This document shows, one piece after another, positions 21,261 through 34,191 of a stretch of 64,000 nt of DNA. This DNA comes from Anisus vortex (lineage: Eukaryota > Mollusca > Gastropoda > Planorbidae). A program made the position numbers and the translations under genes. Each line of letters starts with the position of its first letter. The stretch's first letter is position 1. Location: NCBI GenBank assembly GCA_949126835.1, contig CASBPS010000121.1:62001-126000 (forward strand), read 5' to 3'. Under the pieces are notes generated by a model, which did no database searches, had not been told where the DNA came from, and saw only the letters and a list, made by a program, of their open reading frames with translations.

Positions 21261-21401
21261 CTCTTCTCTCAGAACATCTATGAAGATAACTATTTGATCT
21301 GTTGACTTTAAGATTTTAGCCATTGACAACACACTCTCTATAAACGTGTTATGCTCTCTAACCTCTAGCAACTGCTGTGAAATCCACAGACGCAAAAGCT
21401 C
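21261..21401 (-). CDS. R3 exon 6
   Basis: Open 141-base exon, same splice sites as R4 exon 6; reads ELLRLWISQQLLEVREHN. Confidence 0.65.
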
Positions 21402-21506
21402 CTGCAGAAGAGAATACAATCCTACACAGTCTATTACAATGCTTCCAAAATTTTAACAATTTCTGTACAATATTTTACAGTGCAGTTTTCTTGTAAATAC
21501 TATTAA

Positions 21507-21880
21507 CAGGGTTCTCACATTTTTTTCTGAAAACAAATTCAAGGCTGTTTCCAGACTATTTCAAAGCTATAAGAACCAAATTCCAGGCTGCTGGAACACG
21601 TTGTTTGCAAAACGGTCACACGCCTCCTCCCTCTAAGTGACCGAAATATTGCGTGAATGAGGTATTAATCTAAGGCTTGGTCAGTGGGCGTTTATGACAT
21701 ATAAAAATGGGATTGGTGTTTTTTATCTGACCTTGATTTTTATAATAAATTTAGATTTAGATAAATTTTCAGGCTGACATGCTATTTTTCCAGGCTAAAA
21801 TGTCAATATTCAAGGTTGTCCAGGCCTTGATTTGTTTTTTTGAAACTTTTCCTGACTTTCCAGACTGTTTTAGAACCCTG
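21507..21880. mobile_element. 374-bp MITE in intron 5 (R3)
   Basis: Same length, termini and TATTAA flanks as in R4, so it was present before the R3/R4 duplication. Confidence 0.8.
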
Positions 21881-22156
21881 TATTAAAAAAATTAAAACCA
21901 AATTTGTCTATCCAAGAAAAGGGTGCGGCTTATACACATATAAATAAAAAATAGCTATTCTCCCTAGGTTCGGATATTAACTGAGATTGACGATGTAAGT
22001 TACCGAAACCAACATCACTGAAAAGACAAAGCTCATGAAATGGTGTGTATATAGGCCTATATTTGATTCATTCTTTACCGTTCTTGTGTCAATTAGTTAT
22101 GATAAACCAAGGGCTGACTTGTGATATCTAAGATGAAGAACGTAATTTAAACTTAC

Positions 22157-22300
22157 CTTATTTGCCTCCATGTCTGAAGGTCCTATCCAGTTCTGCACCA
22201 TAAAAGTTTGAGACATGACCGTACATAGTTGTCTATAGTGTTCAGATGTTTGCAGCTGCTTAATAATGTGGAGAGCATCTTGAATACTTAGCTTCTGACA
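22157..22300 (-). CDS. R3 exon 5
   Basis: Open 144-base exon, acceptor and donor intact. Confidence 0.65.
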
Positions 22301-22529
22301 CTGTAAAACAAAAAAGGGAGCTTTAAGCAGATGTATATCATAGCTGTATATTGTAAATGAACATAAATCCTGCAGACAAAGTGTAACATAATTAAAATGT
22401 GTTTTATTGAAACATAACGGCAATGAAGAATATTTTACAAATTAAAGATTACAAAACAATATAACTAATAAAACTGCACTAATACTTATTTAGAACTAGG
22501 CAGTGATTCAATTCAGAAATGTTATTTAC

Positions 22530-22732
22530 CTCTTCTTGAAGTTTATCTTCATGTCCTAATTTATACAATAACAAAAGTTGTATTTTTCTAACGCTGAGAT
22601 CTGTCTGCAGCTCTGGGTGAGCGAGACACCTGTTACAGAGATTGAGCGCGTACTCCTCACAATTCTCTTTCAACAACATCTCAACTCTGAGCTGTAATAT
22701 GATTGGGTCTTCTTGTTCAATGTAAGAACACA
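22530..22732 (-). CDS. R3 exon 4
   Basis: Open 203-base exon; the encoded protein is the same as in R4 and R2. Confidence 0.7.
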
Positions 22733-23650
22733 CTGAAAGATCAATCAAAACACAGCTAAAATTATGTCTCAATCAATGAAAAATAGTAACACGAGTTGTT
22801 GTTTTTTAAAGGGTTTTAAATAATACTATCGTTAGTTATTTTTAATATTAATATCATTAGACAATTTTTTTAAATAATACCAACAGTGCTTTTTTAATAG
22901 CCTAACATTAATAATAGATAATAATAATACAGTGCAATCCGCCTATCTTAAACTCGGTTAGCTCGCCAACTCTATTAAGTCGACGTTTTTAAGTAGAACC
23001 GCCAAATGTAGTTTGTGTAATGCAATAATAGTTGCAGTGAGATCGGCTGCGTACTGAACATTCCGGGTTCATTTATTGCCCCAGGTAAAGGCAAAGGCTA
23101 GTATGACTTGTTCTCAAGACAACCCAGATTGGATGACCTGACACAAGTTTTTGAGTAAAGTAAAGACGGCTGGGCATTGTGCTGGCCACGCAATCTCTTT
23201 AGTCCCTATTTTGCAGTGGCAGTGGCCACAGAAACTGGGATCAGTTTGGTCCAACAAGTATCTTGATTACTTTTTCTTTTAGTAATGTGTATTTGCAAGG
23301 GTGTAGGACTATTGATGTTCCCACTTTTAATAAGTTGCATGCTTATCCAGTTTGTATAAATATGCTGATATATACCCTCTTCCTAGGCCCCCTTGTGATG
23401 TCACAGTCAGGTCGCAATGTGACTTTTTGCATCTCATGTGTGTGCATGAAAAAGGATTCATACAATGTATAATTGCTTGTAATCTCACTTTTATTTAGTT
23501 TGGTGATGTTCAGTGCTGTTTGTAATTTATTCCAAACAATAGTGTGGATTAAAGAAAAGCATTTTCCAAGGCCAATTACAATTTGCGATGCATTTAGTTA
23601 ACTGTTTTGTGTGAATCCAGCAAACATATTTCCTTTGTCACTTCACTTGT

Positions 23651-23797
23651 GAAGCCAGCTGGTCCAGCGGTTAGTTCACCGGACTGTCAACCCAAAACTA
23701 ACTGACAGGTCGCGGGTTCTATCCATGCCACCGACGGATCCTTGTCACCCTGCAGGAGTTTTGGGCCTAGTGGACGTAATAATCTTCTATCTAGAAC
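23651..23797 (+). repeat. tRNA-derived SINE-like element (R3)
   Basis: Equivalent of 14981-15127. Confidence 0.5.
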
Positions 23798-23820
23798 AGG
23801 GTTAGGGTTAGGGTTAGGGT
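23798..23820 (+). repeat. Interstitial telomeric repeat (R3)
   Basis: Identical 23-base AGGGTT tract at the same deletion junction as R4. Confidence 0.85.
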
Positions 23821-24420
23821 TTGATTGTGGGCAATATTCCCAATGTAGTTGGTACAAATAAGGCCGAAATAGATGAGTGTGTTGAAAAAAATTCATTTAG
23901 GAAGACAAAAGTAATGGAATTCTGTTGTAGTTACTGCAAGAGGTTGGGGCCCACATTGAAAGATTGTTGTGTGAAATGTATTCTTCTTCTTTGCTATTAT
24001 CAACTAATAGTGTAGCATAGGCCATCAACAATCTCTTTCCATGTCCTCCTGTCTCTGACTATCTTATCTAACTCCTTCCAAGTTCTCCCGATAACCTGCA
24101 CATCCTTTTCTACTTCCCTCCGCCAGGTGTTCTTTCGTCTACCTTTTCGTCTTGCACCCTGAGGAATCCAAGAAAGACCTTGTCTAATCAAATTTTTCGT
24201 TGATTTCCTCAATGTGTGGCTTATTCATCTCCATATCCTTTTTTGTATGTCTTGTTCTACTGGAATTGGAATATGTGCAGTCCTTTCCCATACAGTTGCA
24301 TTTGTAATTTTGTCATACCATTTGATATCCATTATTCTACGTAGGTAGCCATTCAAAAAAAGTTTGTAGTTTGTTCAAATTATGAACATAATGAAGGTTT
24401 ATGGAGCCACAAGTTTGATA
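23821..24420. mobile_element. Gypsy protease tail (+) and LINE RT end (-), R3
   Basis: Same composite as 15151-15750. The LINE frame (24000-24212, minus) keeps RKGRRKNTWRREVEKD. Confidence 0.65.
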
Positions 24421-24531
24421 GACGTCATTGGAACAAAGGTAAATATAATTTTGTGAATGTAGAAAGACGAAATTTAGATTTGCCGTGGAGAGATTTTATT
24501 ATGAAATATATAAAATATAAAAGATTTTAAC

Positions 24532-24755
24532 CTTCTTCCCTATCAGCATCTTCCACATAACCCCCCATGATCTTGGCTAACGTCGGGTCGGTCCATGGGC
24601 TCTCTGTCAGTGATTCCAAAAACCTGAATCTCAGGAAGTCAAAGGGAATAAGCTTGGTTTGAAGAGTGGTCAATAAGATCGAAAAATTATCTTTCACTGA
24701 GCTGTCCTCTTCTAGCTTTTGCCACTGAATGTTTAACAATGATTTCGCACATTGC
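24532..24755 (-). CDS. R3 exon 3
   Basis: Open 224-base exon; same splice sites and phases as R4. Confidence 0.7.
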
Positions 24756-24939
24756 CTATGAGGAGAAAAAAAACAACAAGAAGTTGCATTAAACAACTAA
24801 AAAAATAAGTGCTAAATTAATCAATCTCTTTAATGTTTTACCAATTTTTTTTTTAAGCGAGTTAAGCAAAAAATATATAATTATGACATCACCCCTTAAA
24901 AGAATATATGTTTCAATTTTTTTTGTAATATATTGTAAT

Positions 24940-24966
24940 ATATATATTTATATAGATTACAATATT

Positions 24967-25000
<34 letters not shown>

Positions 25001-25012
25001 ATTATATATAAT
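24940..25012. repeat. (TA)n microsatellite, intron 2 of R3
   Basis: A shorter, interrupted TA tract. Confidence 0.85.
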
Positions 25013-25263
25013 CATGCTGTAATAACAATATAATTAGCTTGTCAACAAAATTATTCTTTTTTTTGTGGGCACTACAATTTTTATTAAATTCAAACTAATA
25101 AATTTGTGATAGGATCTAAAATAAATGAGAAAAACTTTTAAAATCCATTTATTTTACTAAGAACATTTAGAATAGGCATTCAAAGGAATCTATAAACAAC
25201 TACACTACTTTACATTAGTGCAGCTATACCTGCAAAATTGAACTTTAAAAACAAATTAAATAC

Positions 25264-25403
25264 CTAAAGAGCTTGAAACAAAGCTCTGACAATGCGGGAA
25301 CTGGCTTTAAGTATTGAAGTTGTTCTGCAAAATGGGCTCCTATGAGCCGCAATCCTGTTATCACATTGTTGCATTCTGCACATCCTGCTACTTTATCAAT
25401 AGC
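25264..25403 (-). CDS. R3 exon 2
   Basis: Open 140-base exon, AIDKVAGCAECNN to LCFKLF. Confidence 0.6.
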
Positions 25404-26012
25404 CTGTAAGCAGTAAAAAAAACACAATTATAATAATACATTCAAAAGTTAAAAATATAGAGGTGAATTATACCATCATCAAACCATAATCTTATAAAGT
25501 CTATTTAGGACTGGTAAATTCGAGTTCACACATTACAGTGGCCTACAATAGGGGGTGAGTCTAATGGCTAATTGGTGCTTGTGATTTGAGTCTAAGAAGA
25601 AGGGGGAAGAGTGAGCAGAATGTGTTCCATTACATAAAGTATAATAGTAATATATAATACAAATCTTTCTGAAGAATGCATGTTACACTCTTGCATATGG
25701 CAGCCACAGAAGATAAAATGTCTCCTGTGCATATAGACCTATATTTAAACTAAGCTGAAAAATATTTCTCAATGTGAAAACAGCGAAGCGAGCAACAAAC
25801 AACGTGTGCAAAATATATTAAATCTTGTTGGTTAAATGTATGGACAAAATGTAAAACTTCTAAAACAATGCATTATTTTCATATTATGTTGATAAAGTTA
25901 GTCCATCTGGCATCATGCATGTGAAGTGTAAAGCAGCATTCACGATTATATGTGGCATAGGCAAATAGAGAATAGTGTGACAATCACAAGGTACAGCTGC
26001 TTTAACTTATCT

Positions 26013-26790
26013 TATACATTACAGACGCTCCTTCTATAAAGAAGATTATTGCGTCCTACGCTCATCCGTGGTCCGAGTCTAGTCTTGCAAATGTATTAAT
26101 GTTTTAAATGATGTTAAGTTACTGGTTTTCCTGGTCTGTTCAGGCAACCCAGTCCATTTTAATCTCATTGTCACTATATCTTATACATTACAGACGCTCC
26201 TTCTATAAAGAAGATTATTGCGTCCTACGCTCATCCTAGTCTTGCATTTTTTTAAATGTTTTATATTATGTTAGGTTAGTGGTTTTTTCTGGTTTGTTCA
26301 GGCAACCCATTCCATGCCCGAATGCCACTCGGGAAGAAAGAGTACTTATATGCATTTGTTCTCGCATAAGGAACAAGGAAAGTGTTTTTGTTTTTATGTT
26401 TATCTGAGCTTTGCAACAGGTTGTTATTGCGTTGGATTTCTAAATTAGAGTTTATATGTATTTTTACTAGTTTACTCTTTGCTCTTCTGTCCTCCAGCGT
26501 TTCTAGGTTAAGCGATTTGACTGATGGTGTAACTCTTGTTAGTTGGGAATATTTACTAGTTATAAACCTTGCAGCTCTTTTTTTTAATTTGTTCTAATTT
26601 TTATTATGGTTTCCTTAGTTGATGGGTCCTATATGCATATTATAGTATAGGCCTAACTAATGTGAGATAGCATTTTAGTTTTATATTCTAATTACATTTG
26701 TAAAAGTTCCTTTTTATGAATCCTAAGGTTTTGTTTGATTTTTTTATTACTTCATTAATATGAGGGTTCCAAGATAACTTATCATTTATT
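26013..26790 (-). mobile_element. CR1/Jockey-like LINE 3' end (R3)
   Basis: Equivalent of 17385-18190, with the same duplicated tail. Confidence 0.65.
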
Positions 26791-27437
26791 ATTATTCCCA
26801 GATACTTATTAATCAACATCTACACTATTATCCACTATCTATACATCCATGTCTGTTACTAGTCTCTACCTAACTCTAACACGAATGGACACCTCGATAG
26901 CTAGATCTACACTCTATCTAACATACGCTATTCAACTCTACACCCTGTCCGCTCAATACTCTGGACCATCCCTCTCTAGAGAACTAATACTATACGTTCT
27001 CTAATTAATTAAAATGTCACCAATGGAAAAAGACAAAGGTAAGCCAGGTAGGAATGAATCTAGGTTATAACAACAAAACGTGGTGGGCTGTTGAACAAAT
27101 TTTAATATTTCCACTCAAGACCTAAATTTTAACTTTCCCTATAGGCTATTACAGCATTTCTCCATCAAAAGTCAGCTACTTCTGAAGACCAGAAGATGTT
27201 AATTTTTTTACCTTTTTTTGCAAATTACCATGTAATGTTGTTTATGATTAGTTATGATTAGTCTACACGTTGTAGGCCTACGATAATAATAATGATATAT
27301 TATGTTTTCTTTTGTCAAATATTGGTATCGTATTTCTATTTATTCTTATGATATGTTGCTTGAATATGATGGAAATTTATCGCATCATTAATGACATATA
27401 TCTTTCTTTATTTCTATATATACTAATTAGCCATATG

Positions 27438-27850
27438 AAAACTCATCCTAGAGCCGGTGTCATGACAACTCGTCTACAGACACTTCGTCACAGAAAGTAG
27501 GTCGACCGACAATACGTCTACCGCGACAACTGGTCTAACGATACTTCGTCTACCAACACTTGGTCTAATGCGACAGTTAGTCTACCGACACTTCGTCTAA
27601 TGCGACATTTCATCTACCAGACAATTCGTCTACCACGACAGTTCGTCTACCGACACTTCGTCTTCCACGATAGTTCGTCTACCAGACGATTCGTCGACAA
27701 CGACAGTTCGTCTACCGACGTTTCGTCTACCGCGACATTTCGTCTACCGGACGATTCGTCTACGCGACAGTTCGTCTACTGGACAATTCGTCTACTGGAC
27801 AATTTGTCTACCGCGACAGTTCGTTTAACCAAAACAGTCTACGCCTAGTG
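27438..27850. repeat. Minisatellite GACANTTCGTCTACC (R3)
   Basis: Nearly identical to the R4 array. Confidence 0.85.
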
Positions 27851-28520
27851 ACAATTTGTCTGACAACTCTTTATCAACCGATATTTTGCAACCAAACGAC
27901 AAATAATGTTCGTCTAACGAAAATTAAAATAGGAATTCCATCACTTCGCCTCTTCAAATCTGGTCTATCAATAGTTGGTGCATAATTGAATTCGATTACT
28001 GTCTCTTGCTAGTACAACGATTATTAATGGTACCGGCAATGACACTATTTATATGATTTTATAATTTGGTCTACAGAAGTTCTACTGTGCTATGTTTGAT
28101 TTATTGACAATTTTTTTTTACACTAGGGTTTTTATCTATTGTCTATTCTAGATCTACGAAATAATACGATGTGATATTTAGTAATTTGAAATAGTCCATT
28201 TTGCTCATAATGTGATTTTATTATGACTTAAGTGCATTATCTTTTACAAACTTATTGATGTCCTGTCTGTGAGCTGTACTGAGTCAAGGTTACAGTGAAG
28301 TTACTTTACGGTGAGCTGGTTCTGAAAAGATTTACACCCCTGCATACAACTAGATAGGCCTACACCCATCGTGATGATATAAAATTATTGTTTAATCCAA
28401 GCAATACTGCTGAGTGCAGGACAATTAGGTAGCCCTATCCAGATTAAGATTTTGCGTTTAATTAGCGACAATTCTTTAGTCTACTACCTGTATTAAACAT
28501 GGACAACATTTAGCACTTAC

Positions 28521-29414
28521 CTTGCAAGCTTTATTGCAATAAACAGATGAAAGGAGACTTGTATCCGCTGATTCATTGTGGAATTTTTCGGACGAATCTG
28601 TTAATTCTGCGATTAATTCATTAAATTCCAGTGTGTGTTAAATGGGCCGTATTTCTAGAATATCTGAACTGTAGTCTTCTTCGCTTGAAGTGAACACTTT
28701 TGATTTTCTCATTTTAAACGACTTTTTGCGGGATTTTAAAGACTTTTTTTCCTGACCTTTGCTCTGCATATCCTGCCCTGAAGCATTCTCACATCTGCTT
28801 TCAGCTTTTCTAGACCTATAATCTTCCTCTGAATTCTGAACATTTGTGGGCAAAAGAGATTTAAACAAGTTTGTTGGCTTATTAAAAGGGGTGATATTTT
28901 TCTTTCCATCTGCCAAATTGGTGGGCAAAACAGAAACAGAATCTTGCTGCGTCCTCTGCTCAGCAATATTTAAGTCTTCATGTAGTAACCTTCTGCACAG
29001 TGTCTGAATGTTAACAAATGAATTGTCCGCGTTCAGATAATCAGGCCTCAACATATTCAGAAGTCTCTCTACCTCATAAAGTGTGGCAGGGTTCACTTTC
29101 CCTGGCTCTTGGTTTTTCTCCATGTCACATGTCTTACAGCACCCGCCTCCCTGGCCATAGAAGGTCCCAATTTTGGCAAAAGATTGGTCAGAAGGCCTGA
29201 GGGCGAATGATGTCAGGGCGCAGATCCTGGCCACTTTTAGGGATATGTGATGGCAGAGGCAAGCGAGCTTGGCACAGACAGAGGCCAGGTCATTTACCCT
29301 AGAAAATACAGCAACTAAGTTGTCCTTTTTGATGCTAGTCTCCATCTGGACTTTGTCCACATTAATGGCGAAGATGCAGATGTCTACATACTGCTGGAGA
29401 TAGGTATCACCACA
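28521..29414 (-). pseudogene. R2 fused exon 7/1, TAA at the junction
   Basis: 894 bases, same structure as the R3 exon. A Gln codon just after the fusion (RPI then HTLEF) is TAA at 28638-28640, so translation would end within a few codons of the junction. Exon 7 residues are otherwise open. The former exon 1 ATG is CTG. Confidence 0.7.
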
Positions 29415-29603
29415 CTGTAAAGAAAAATTCCTAAAATTATCAAAACTGAATAATTCATTTAGACAACTATTTAAAAAAAGCAATTTTTAATTAATAATAA
29501 GACTTCATTAAATCATATACTGATTTACAATTACTCGTCCTGATAGCTTATATCAATTTTCTTAATCCTAATGAGTTTGGCTAATGCTATCAAACCAACA
29601 AAC

Positions 29604-29744
29604 CTCTTCTCTCAGAACATCTATGAAGATAACTATTTGATCTGTTGACTTTAAGATTTTAGCCATTGACAACACACTCTCTATAAACGTGTTATGCTCT
29701 CTAACCTCTAGCAACTGCTGTGAAATCCACAGACGCAAAAGCTC
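29604..29744 (-). CDS. R2 exon 6
   Basis: Open 141-base exon, splice sites intact. Confidence 0.65.
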
Positions 29745-29849
29745 CTGCAGAAGAGAATACAATCCTACACAGTCTATTACAATGCTTCCAAAATTTTAAC
29801 TATTTCTGTACAATATTTTACAGTGCAGTTTTCTTGTAAATACTATTAA

Positions 29850-30223
29850 CAGGGTTCTCACATTTTTTTCTGAAAACAAATTCAACGCTGTTTCCAGACT
29901 ATTTCAAAGCTATAAGAACCAAATTCCAGGCTGCTGGAACACGTTGTTTGCAAAACGGTCACACGCCTCCTCCCTCTAAGTGACCGAAATATTGCGTGAA
30001 TGAGGTATTAATCTAAGGCTTGGTCAGTGGGCGTTTATGACATATAAAAATGGGATTGGTGTTTTTTATCTGACCTTGATTTTTATAATAAATTTAGATT
30101 TAGATAAATTTTCAGGCTGACATGCTATTTTTCCAGGCTAAAATGTCAATATTCAAGGTTGTCCAGGTCTTGATTTGTTTTTTTGAAACTTTTCCTGACT
30201 TTCCAGACTGTTTTAGAACCCTG
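29850..30223. mobile_element. 374-bp MITE in intron 5 (R2)
   Basis: Same insertion site, length and flanks as R3 and R4. Confidence 0.8.
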
Positions 30224-30499
30224 TATTAAAAAAATTAAAACCAAATTTGTCTATCCAAGAAAAGGGTGCGGCTTATACACATATAAATAAAAAATAGCTA
30301 TTCTCCCTAGGTTCGGATATTAACTGAGATTGACGATGTAAGTTACCGAAACCAACATCACTGAAAAGACAAAGCTCATGAAACGGTGTGTATATAGGCC
30401 TATATTTGATTCATTCTTTACCGTTCTTGTGTCAATCAGTTATGATAAACCAAGGGCTGACTTGTGATATCTAAGATGAAGAACGTAATTTAAACTTAC

Positions 30500-30643
30500 C
30501 TTATTTGCCTCCATGTCTGAAGGTCCTATCCAGTTCTGCACCATAAAAGTTTGAGACATGACCGTACATAGTTGTCTATAGTGTTCAGATGTTTGCAGCT
30601 GCTTAATAATGTGGAGAGCATCTTGAATACTTAGCTTCTGACA
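30500..30643 (-). CDS. R2 exon 5
   Basis: Open 144-base exon. Confidence 0.65.
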
Positions 30644-30872
30644 CTGTAAAACAAAAAAGGGAGCTTTAAGCAGATGTATATCATAGCTGTATATTGTAAA
30701 TGAACATAAATCCTGCAGACAAAGTGTAACATAATTAAAATGTGTTTTATTGAAACATAACGGCAATGAAGAATATTTTACAAATTAAAGATTACAAAAC
30801 AATATAACTAATAAAACTGCACTAATACTTATTTAGAACTAGGCAGTGATTCAATTCAGAAATGTTATTTAC

Positions 30873-31075
30873 CTCTTCTTGAAGTTTATCTTCATGTCCT
30901 AATTTATACAATAACAAAAGTTGTATTTTTCTAACGCTGAGATCTGTCTGCAGCTCTGGGTGAGCGAGACACCTGTTACAAAGATTGAGCGCGTACTCCT
31001 CACAATTCTCTTTCAACAACATCTCAACTCTGAGCTGTAATATGATTGGGTCTTCTTGTTCAATGTAAGAACACA
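30873..31075 (-). CDS. R2 exon 4
   Basis: Open 203-base exon; same protein as R3 and R4. Confidence 0.7.
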
Positions 31076-32017
31076 CTGAAAGATCAATCAAAACACAGCT
31101 AAAATTATGTCTCAATCAATGAAAAATAGTAACACGAGTTGTTGTTTTTTAAAGGGTTTTAAATAATACTATCGTTAGTTATTTTTAATATTAATATCAT
31201 TAGACATTTTTTTTAAATAATACCAACAGTGCTTTTTTTAATAGCCTAACATTAATAATAGATAATAATAATACAGTGCAATCCGCCTATCTTAAACTCG
31301 GTTAGCTCGCCAACTCTATTAAGTCGACGTTTTTAAGTAGAACCGCCAAATGTAGTTTGTGTAATGCAATAATAGTTGCAGTGAGATCGGCTGCGTACTG
31401 AACGTTCCGGGTTCATTTATTGCCCCAGGTAAAGGCAAATGCTAGTATGACTTGTTCTCAAGACAACCCAGATTGGATGACCTGACACAAGTTTTTGAGT
31501 AAAGTAAAGAGTAAAAAGACGGCTGGGCATTGTGCTGGCCACGCAATCTCTTTAGACCCTATTTTGCAGTGGCAGTGGCCACAGAAACTGGCACTATTCT
31601 GTATGGATCAGTTTGGTCCAACAAGTATCTTGATTACTTTTTCTTTTAGTAATGTGTATTTGCAAGGGTGTAAGACTATTGATGTTCCCACTTTTAATAA
31701 GTTGCATGCTTATCCAGTTTGTATAAATATGCTGATCTATACCCTCTTCCCAGGCCCCCTTGTGATGTCACAGTCAGGTCGCAATGTGACTTTTTGCATA
31801 TCAGGTGTGTGCATGAAAAAGGATTCATACAATGTATAATTGTTTGTAATCTCACTTTTATTTAGTTTGGTGATGTTCAGTGCTGTTTGTAATTTATTCC
31901 AAACAATAGTGTGGATTAAAGAAAAGCATTTTCCAAGGCCAATTACAATTTGCGGTGCTTTTAGTTAACTGTTTTGTGTGAATCCAGCATACATATTTCC
32001 TTTGTCACTTCACTTGT

Positions 32018-32164
32018 GAAGCCAGCTGGTCCAGCGGTTAGTTCACCGGACTGTCAACCCAAAACCAACTGACAGGTCGCGGGTTCTATCCATGCCACCG
32101 ACGGATCCTTGTCACCCTGCAGGAGTTTTGGGCCTAGTGGACGTAATAATCTTCTATCTAGAAC
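32018..32164 (+). repeat. tRNA-derived SINE-like element (R2)
   Basis: Equivalent of 14981-15127. Confidence 0.5.
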
Positions 32165-32187
32165 AGGGTTAGGGTTAGGGTTAGGGT
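32165..32187 (+). repeat. Interstitial telomeric repeat (R2)
   Basis: Same 23-base AGGGTT tract and junction as R3 and R4. Confidence 0.85.
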
Positions 32188-32790
32188 TTGATTGTGGGCA
32201 ATATTCCCAATGTAGTTGGTACAAATAAGGCCGAAATAGATGAGTGTGTTGAAAATAATTCATTTAGGAAGACAAAAGTAATGGAATCCTGTTGTAGTTA
32301 CTGCAAGAGGTTGGGGCCCACATTGAAAGATTGTTGTGTGAAATGTATTCTTCTTCTTTGCTATTTTCAACTACTAGTGTAGCATAGGCCATCAACAATC
32401 TCTTTCCATGTCCTGCTGTCTCTAACTATCTTATCTAACTCCTTCCAAGTTCTCCCGATAACCTGCACATCCTTTTCTACTTCCCTCCGCCAGGTGTTCT
32501 TTCGTCTACCTTTTCGTCTTGCACCATGAGGAATCCAAGAAAGAGCTTGTCTAATCAAATTTGTCGTTGATTTCCTTAATGTGTGGCTTATTCATCTCCA
32601 TATCCTTTTTTGTATGTCTTGTTCTACTGGAATTGGAATATGTGCAGTCCTTTATCATACAGTTGCATTTGAAATTTTGTCATACCATTTGATATCCATT
32701 ATTCTACGTAGGTAGCCATTCAAAAAAGTTTGTAGTTTGTTCAAATCATGAACATAATGAAGGTTTATGGAGCCACAAGTTTGATAGACG
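32188..32790. mobile_element. Gypsy protease tail (+) and LINE RT end (-), R2
   Basis: Same composite as in R3 and R4. Confidence 0.65.
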
Positions 32791-32897
32791 TCATTGGAAC
32801 AAAGGTAAATATAATTTTGTGAATGTAGAAAGACGAAATTTAGATTGGCCGTGGAGAGATTTTATTATGAAACATATAAAATATAAAAGATTTTAAC

Positions 32898-33121
32898 CTT
32901 CTTCCCTATCAGCATCTTCCACATAACCCCCCATGATCTTGGCTAACGTCGGGTCGGTCCATGGGCTCTCTGTCAGTGATTCCAAAAACCTGAATCTCAG
33001 GAAGTCAAAGGGAATAAGCTTGGTTTGAAGAGTGGTCAATAAGATCGAAAAATTATCTTTCACTGAGCTGTCCTCTTCTAGCTTTTGCCACTGAATGTTT
33101 AACAATGATTTCGCACATTGC
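32898..33121 (-). CDS. R2 exon 3
   Basis: Open 224-base exon. The LTR element lies just upstream in intron 2 and does not touch the splice sites. Confidence 0.7.
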
Positions 33122-33804
33122 CTATGAGGAGAAAAAAACAACAAGAAGTTGCATTAAACAACTAAAAAAATAAGTGCTAAATTAATCAATCTCTTTAATG
33201 TTTTACCAATTTTTTTAAAGCGAGTTAAGCAAAAAATATATAATTTTGACATCACCCCTTAAAAGAATATATGTTTCAATTTTTTTTTGTAATATATTGT
33301 AATATATATGTTGGGACCGGTTCCTTAGAGAGGAGGGGCGGGTATCTGGTTTGCGCAGCCTCGGCTCTACCCAAGGCGACTTAAGTATAATGCCGAAAAG
33401 GTAACTAAAAAGGTCTAACTGTAACTACTTATAACTAGACAGAATAATAAAAAGTAACTATCTAACCACAAGAAGAAAGAACAAAAAAAAGGAGATTTAC
33501 AGAAAATACTAGATCTATATAAATTTTATTCAAAGAAAATATACCTAAAACAAATCTCAACCAGAACAACACTGTACGTCTTCCAACTAGCATGATACCT
33601 CTTCCAACAAACAAGATACCTTGCTTTGTCTTTCACACGACAACAAATCATTAGGGCTGCAACCCTCAATGAATTAGACAGCAGTCTCTCTCTCTCTAAT
33701 CAAACACAAAATCCCTCCCTATTTATAAAAAAGGTACCGGTAGTCAAAAACGAGGCGAAAACAACTAGAATCTAAGCTTAGAAACAACCCAACCTGCTGC
33801 CAAC

Positions 33805-34191
33805 TTACAAATAAATATAAAAATAATATAAAAAAACATATCCAGCTGTTGCACTGAGGATTTTAACCCTACGGGTTACATTCACCCCCGCTTTTAAGTA
33901 TGCAGACTCTGTATACAACACAGAAAAAAACTTATCTGGGGACAGACCTGTCTCTCCAACATGATGCAGTCTAATACATACACAAACTACTGCATTAAAC
34001 AATGCAAACAAACAATCTATAATGAAATGACAGATTAATTTGTAACCTAAAGAAATGACACTACATAAAAAAAGAAGCGAGAATGGAGCTACCCATTTAA
34101 TTCTGCCATCCACCTTGGCTTTGGCATTCATAGCTGGCTCCAACACTTTCAATGTGAGCTCCCCATCTGGGCCTCTAGGGGTCGCGAACAA
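33805..34191 (-). CDS. Overlapping ORF after gag, possible pol/integrase remnant
   Basis: 128 codons overlapping the gag end by 43 bases in another frame and running into the 3' LTR. The early part VDGRIKWVAPFS resembles the V(D/N)G..WVH.S segment near integrase C-termini, which suggests pol was deleted between gag and its own last codons. A hydrophobic stretch follows. Tentative. Confidence 0.35.
   Translation of the reverse strand: MFATPRGPDGELTLKVLEPAMNAKAKVDGRIKWVAPFSLLFLCSVISLGYKLICHFIIDCLFALFNAVVCVCIRLHHVGETGLSPDKFFSVLYTESAYLKAGVNVTRRVKILSATAGYVFLYYFYIYL

Larger units (their letters stand above)
20318..28660 (-). repeat. Tandem unit R3 (8.34 kb)
   Basis: A head-to-tail copy of the exon block between fusion junctions. 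It is very similar to R2 and R4, with exon sizes identical. Confidence 0.85.
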
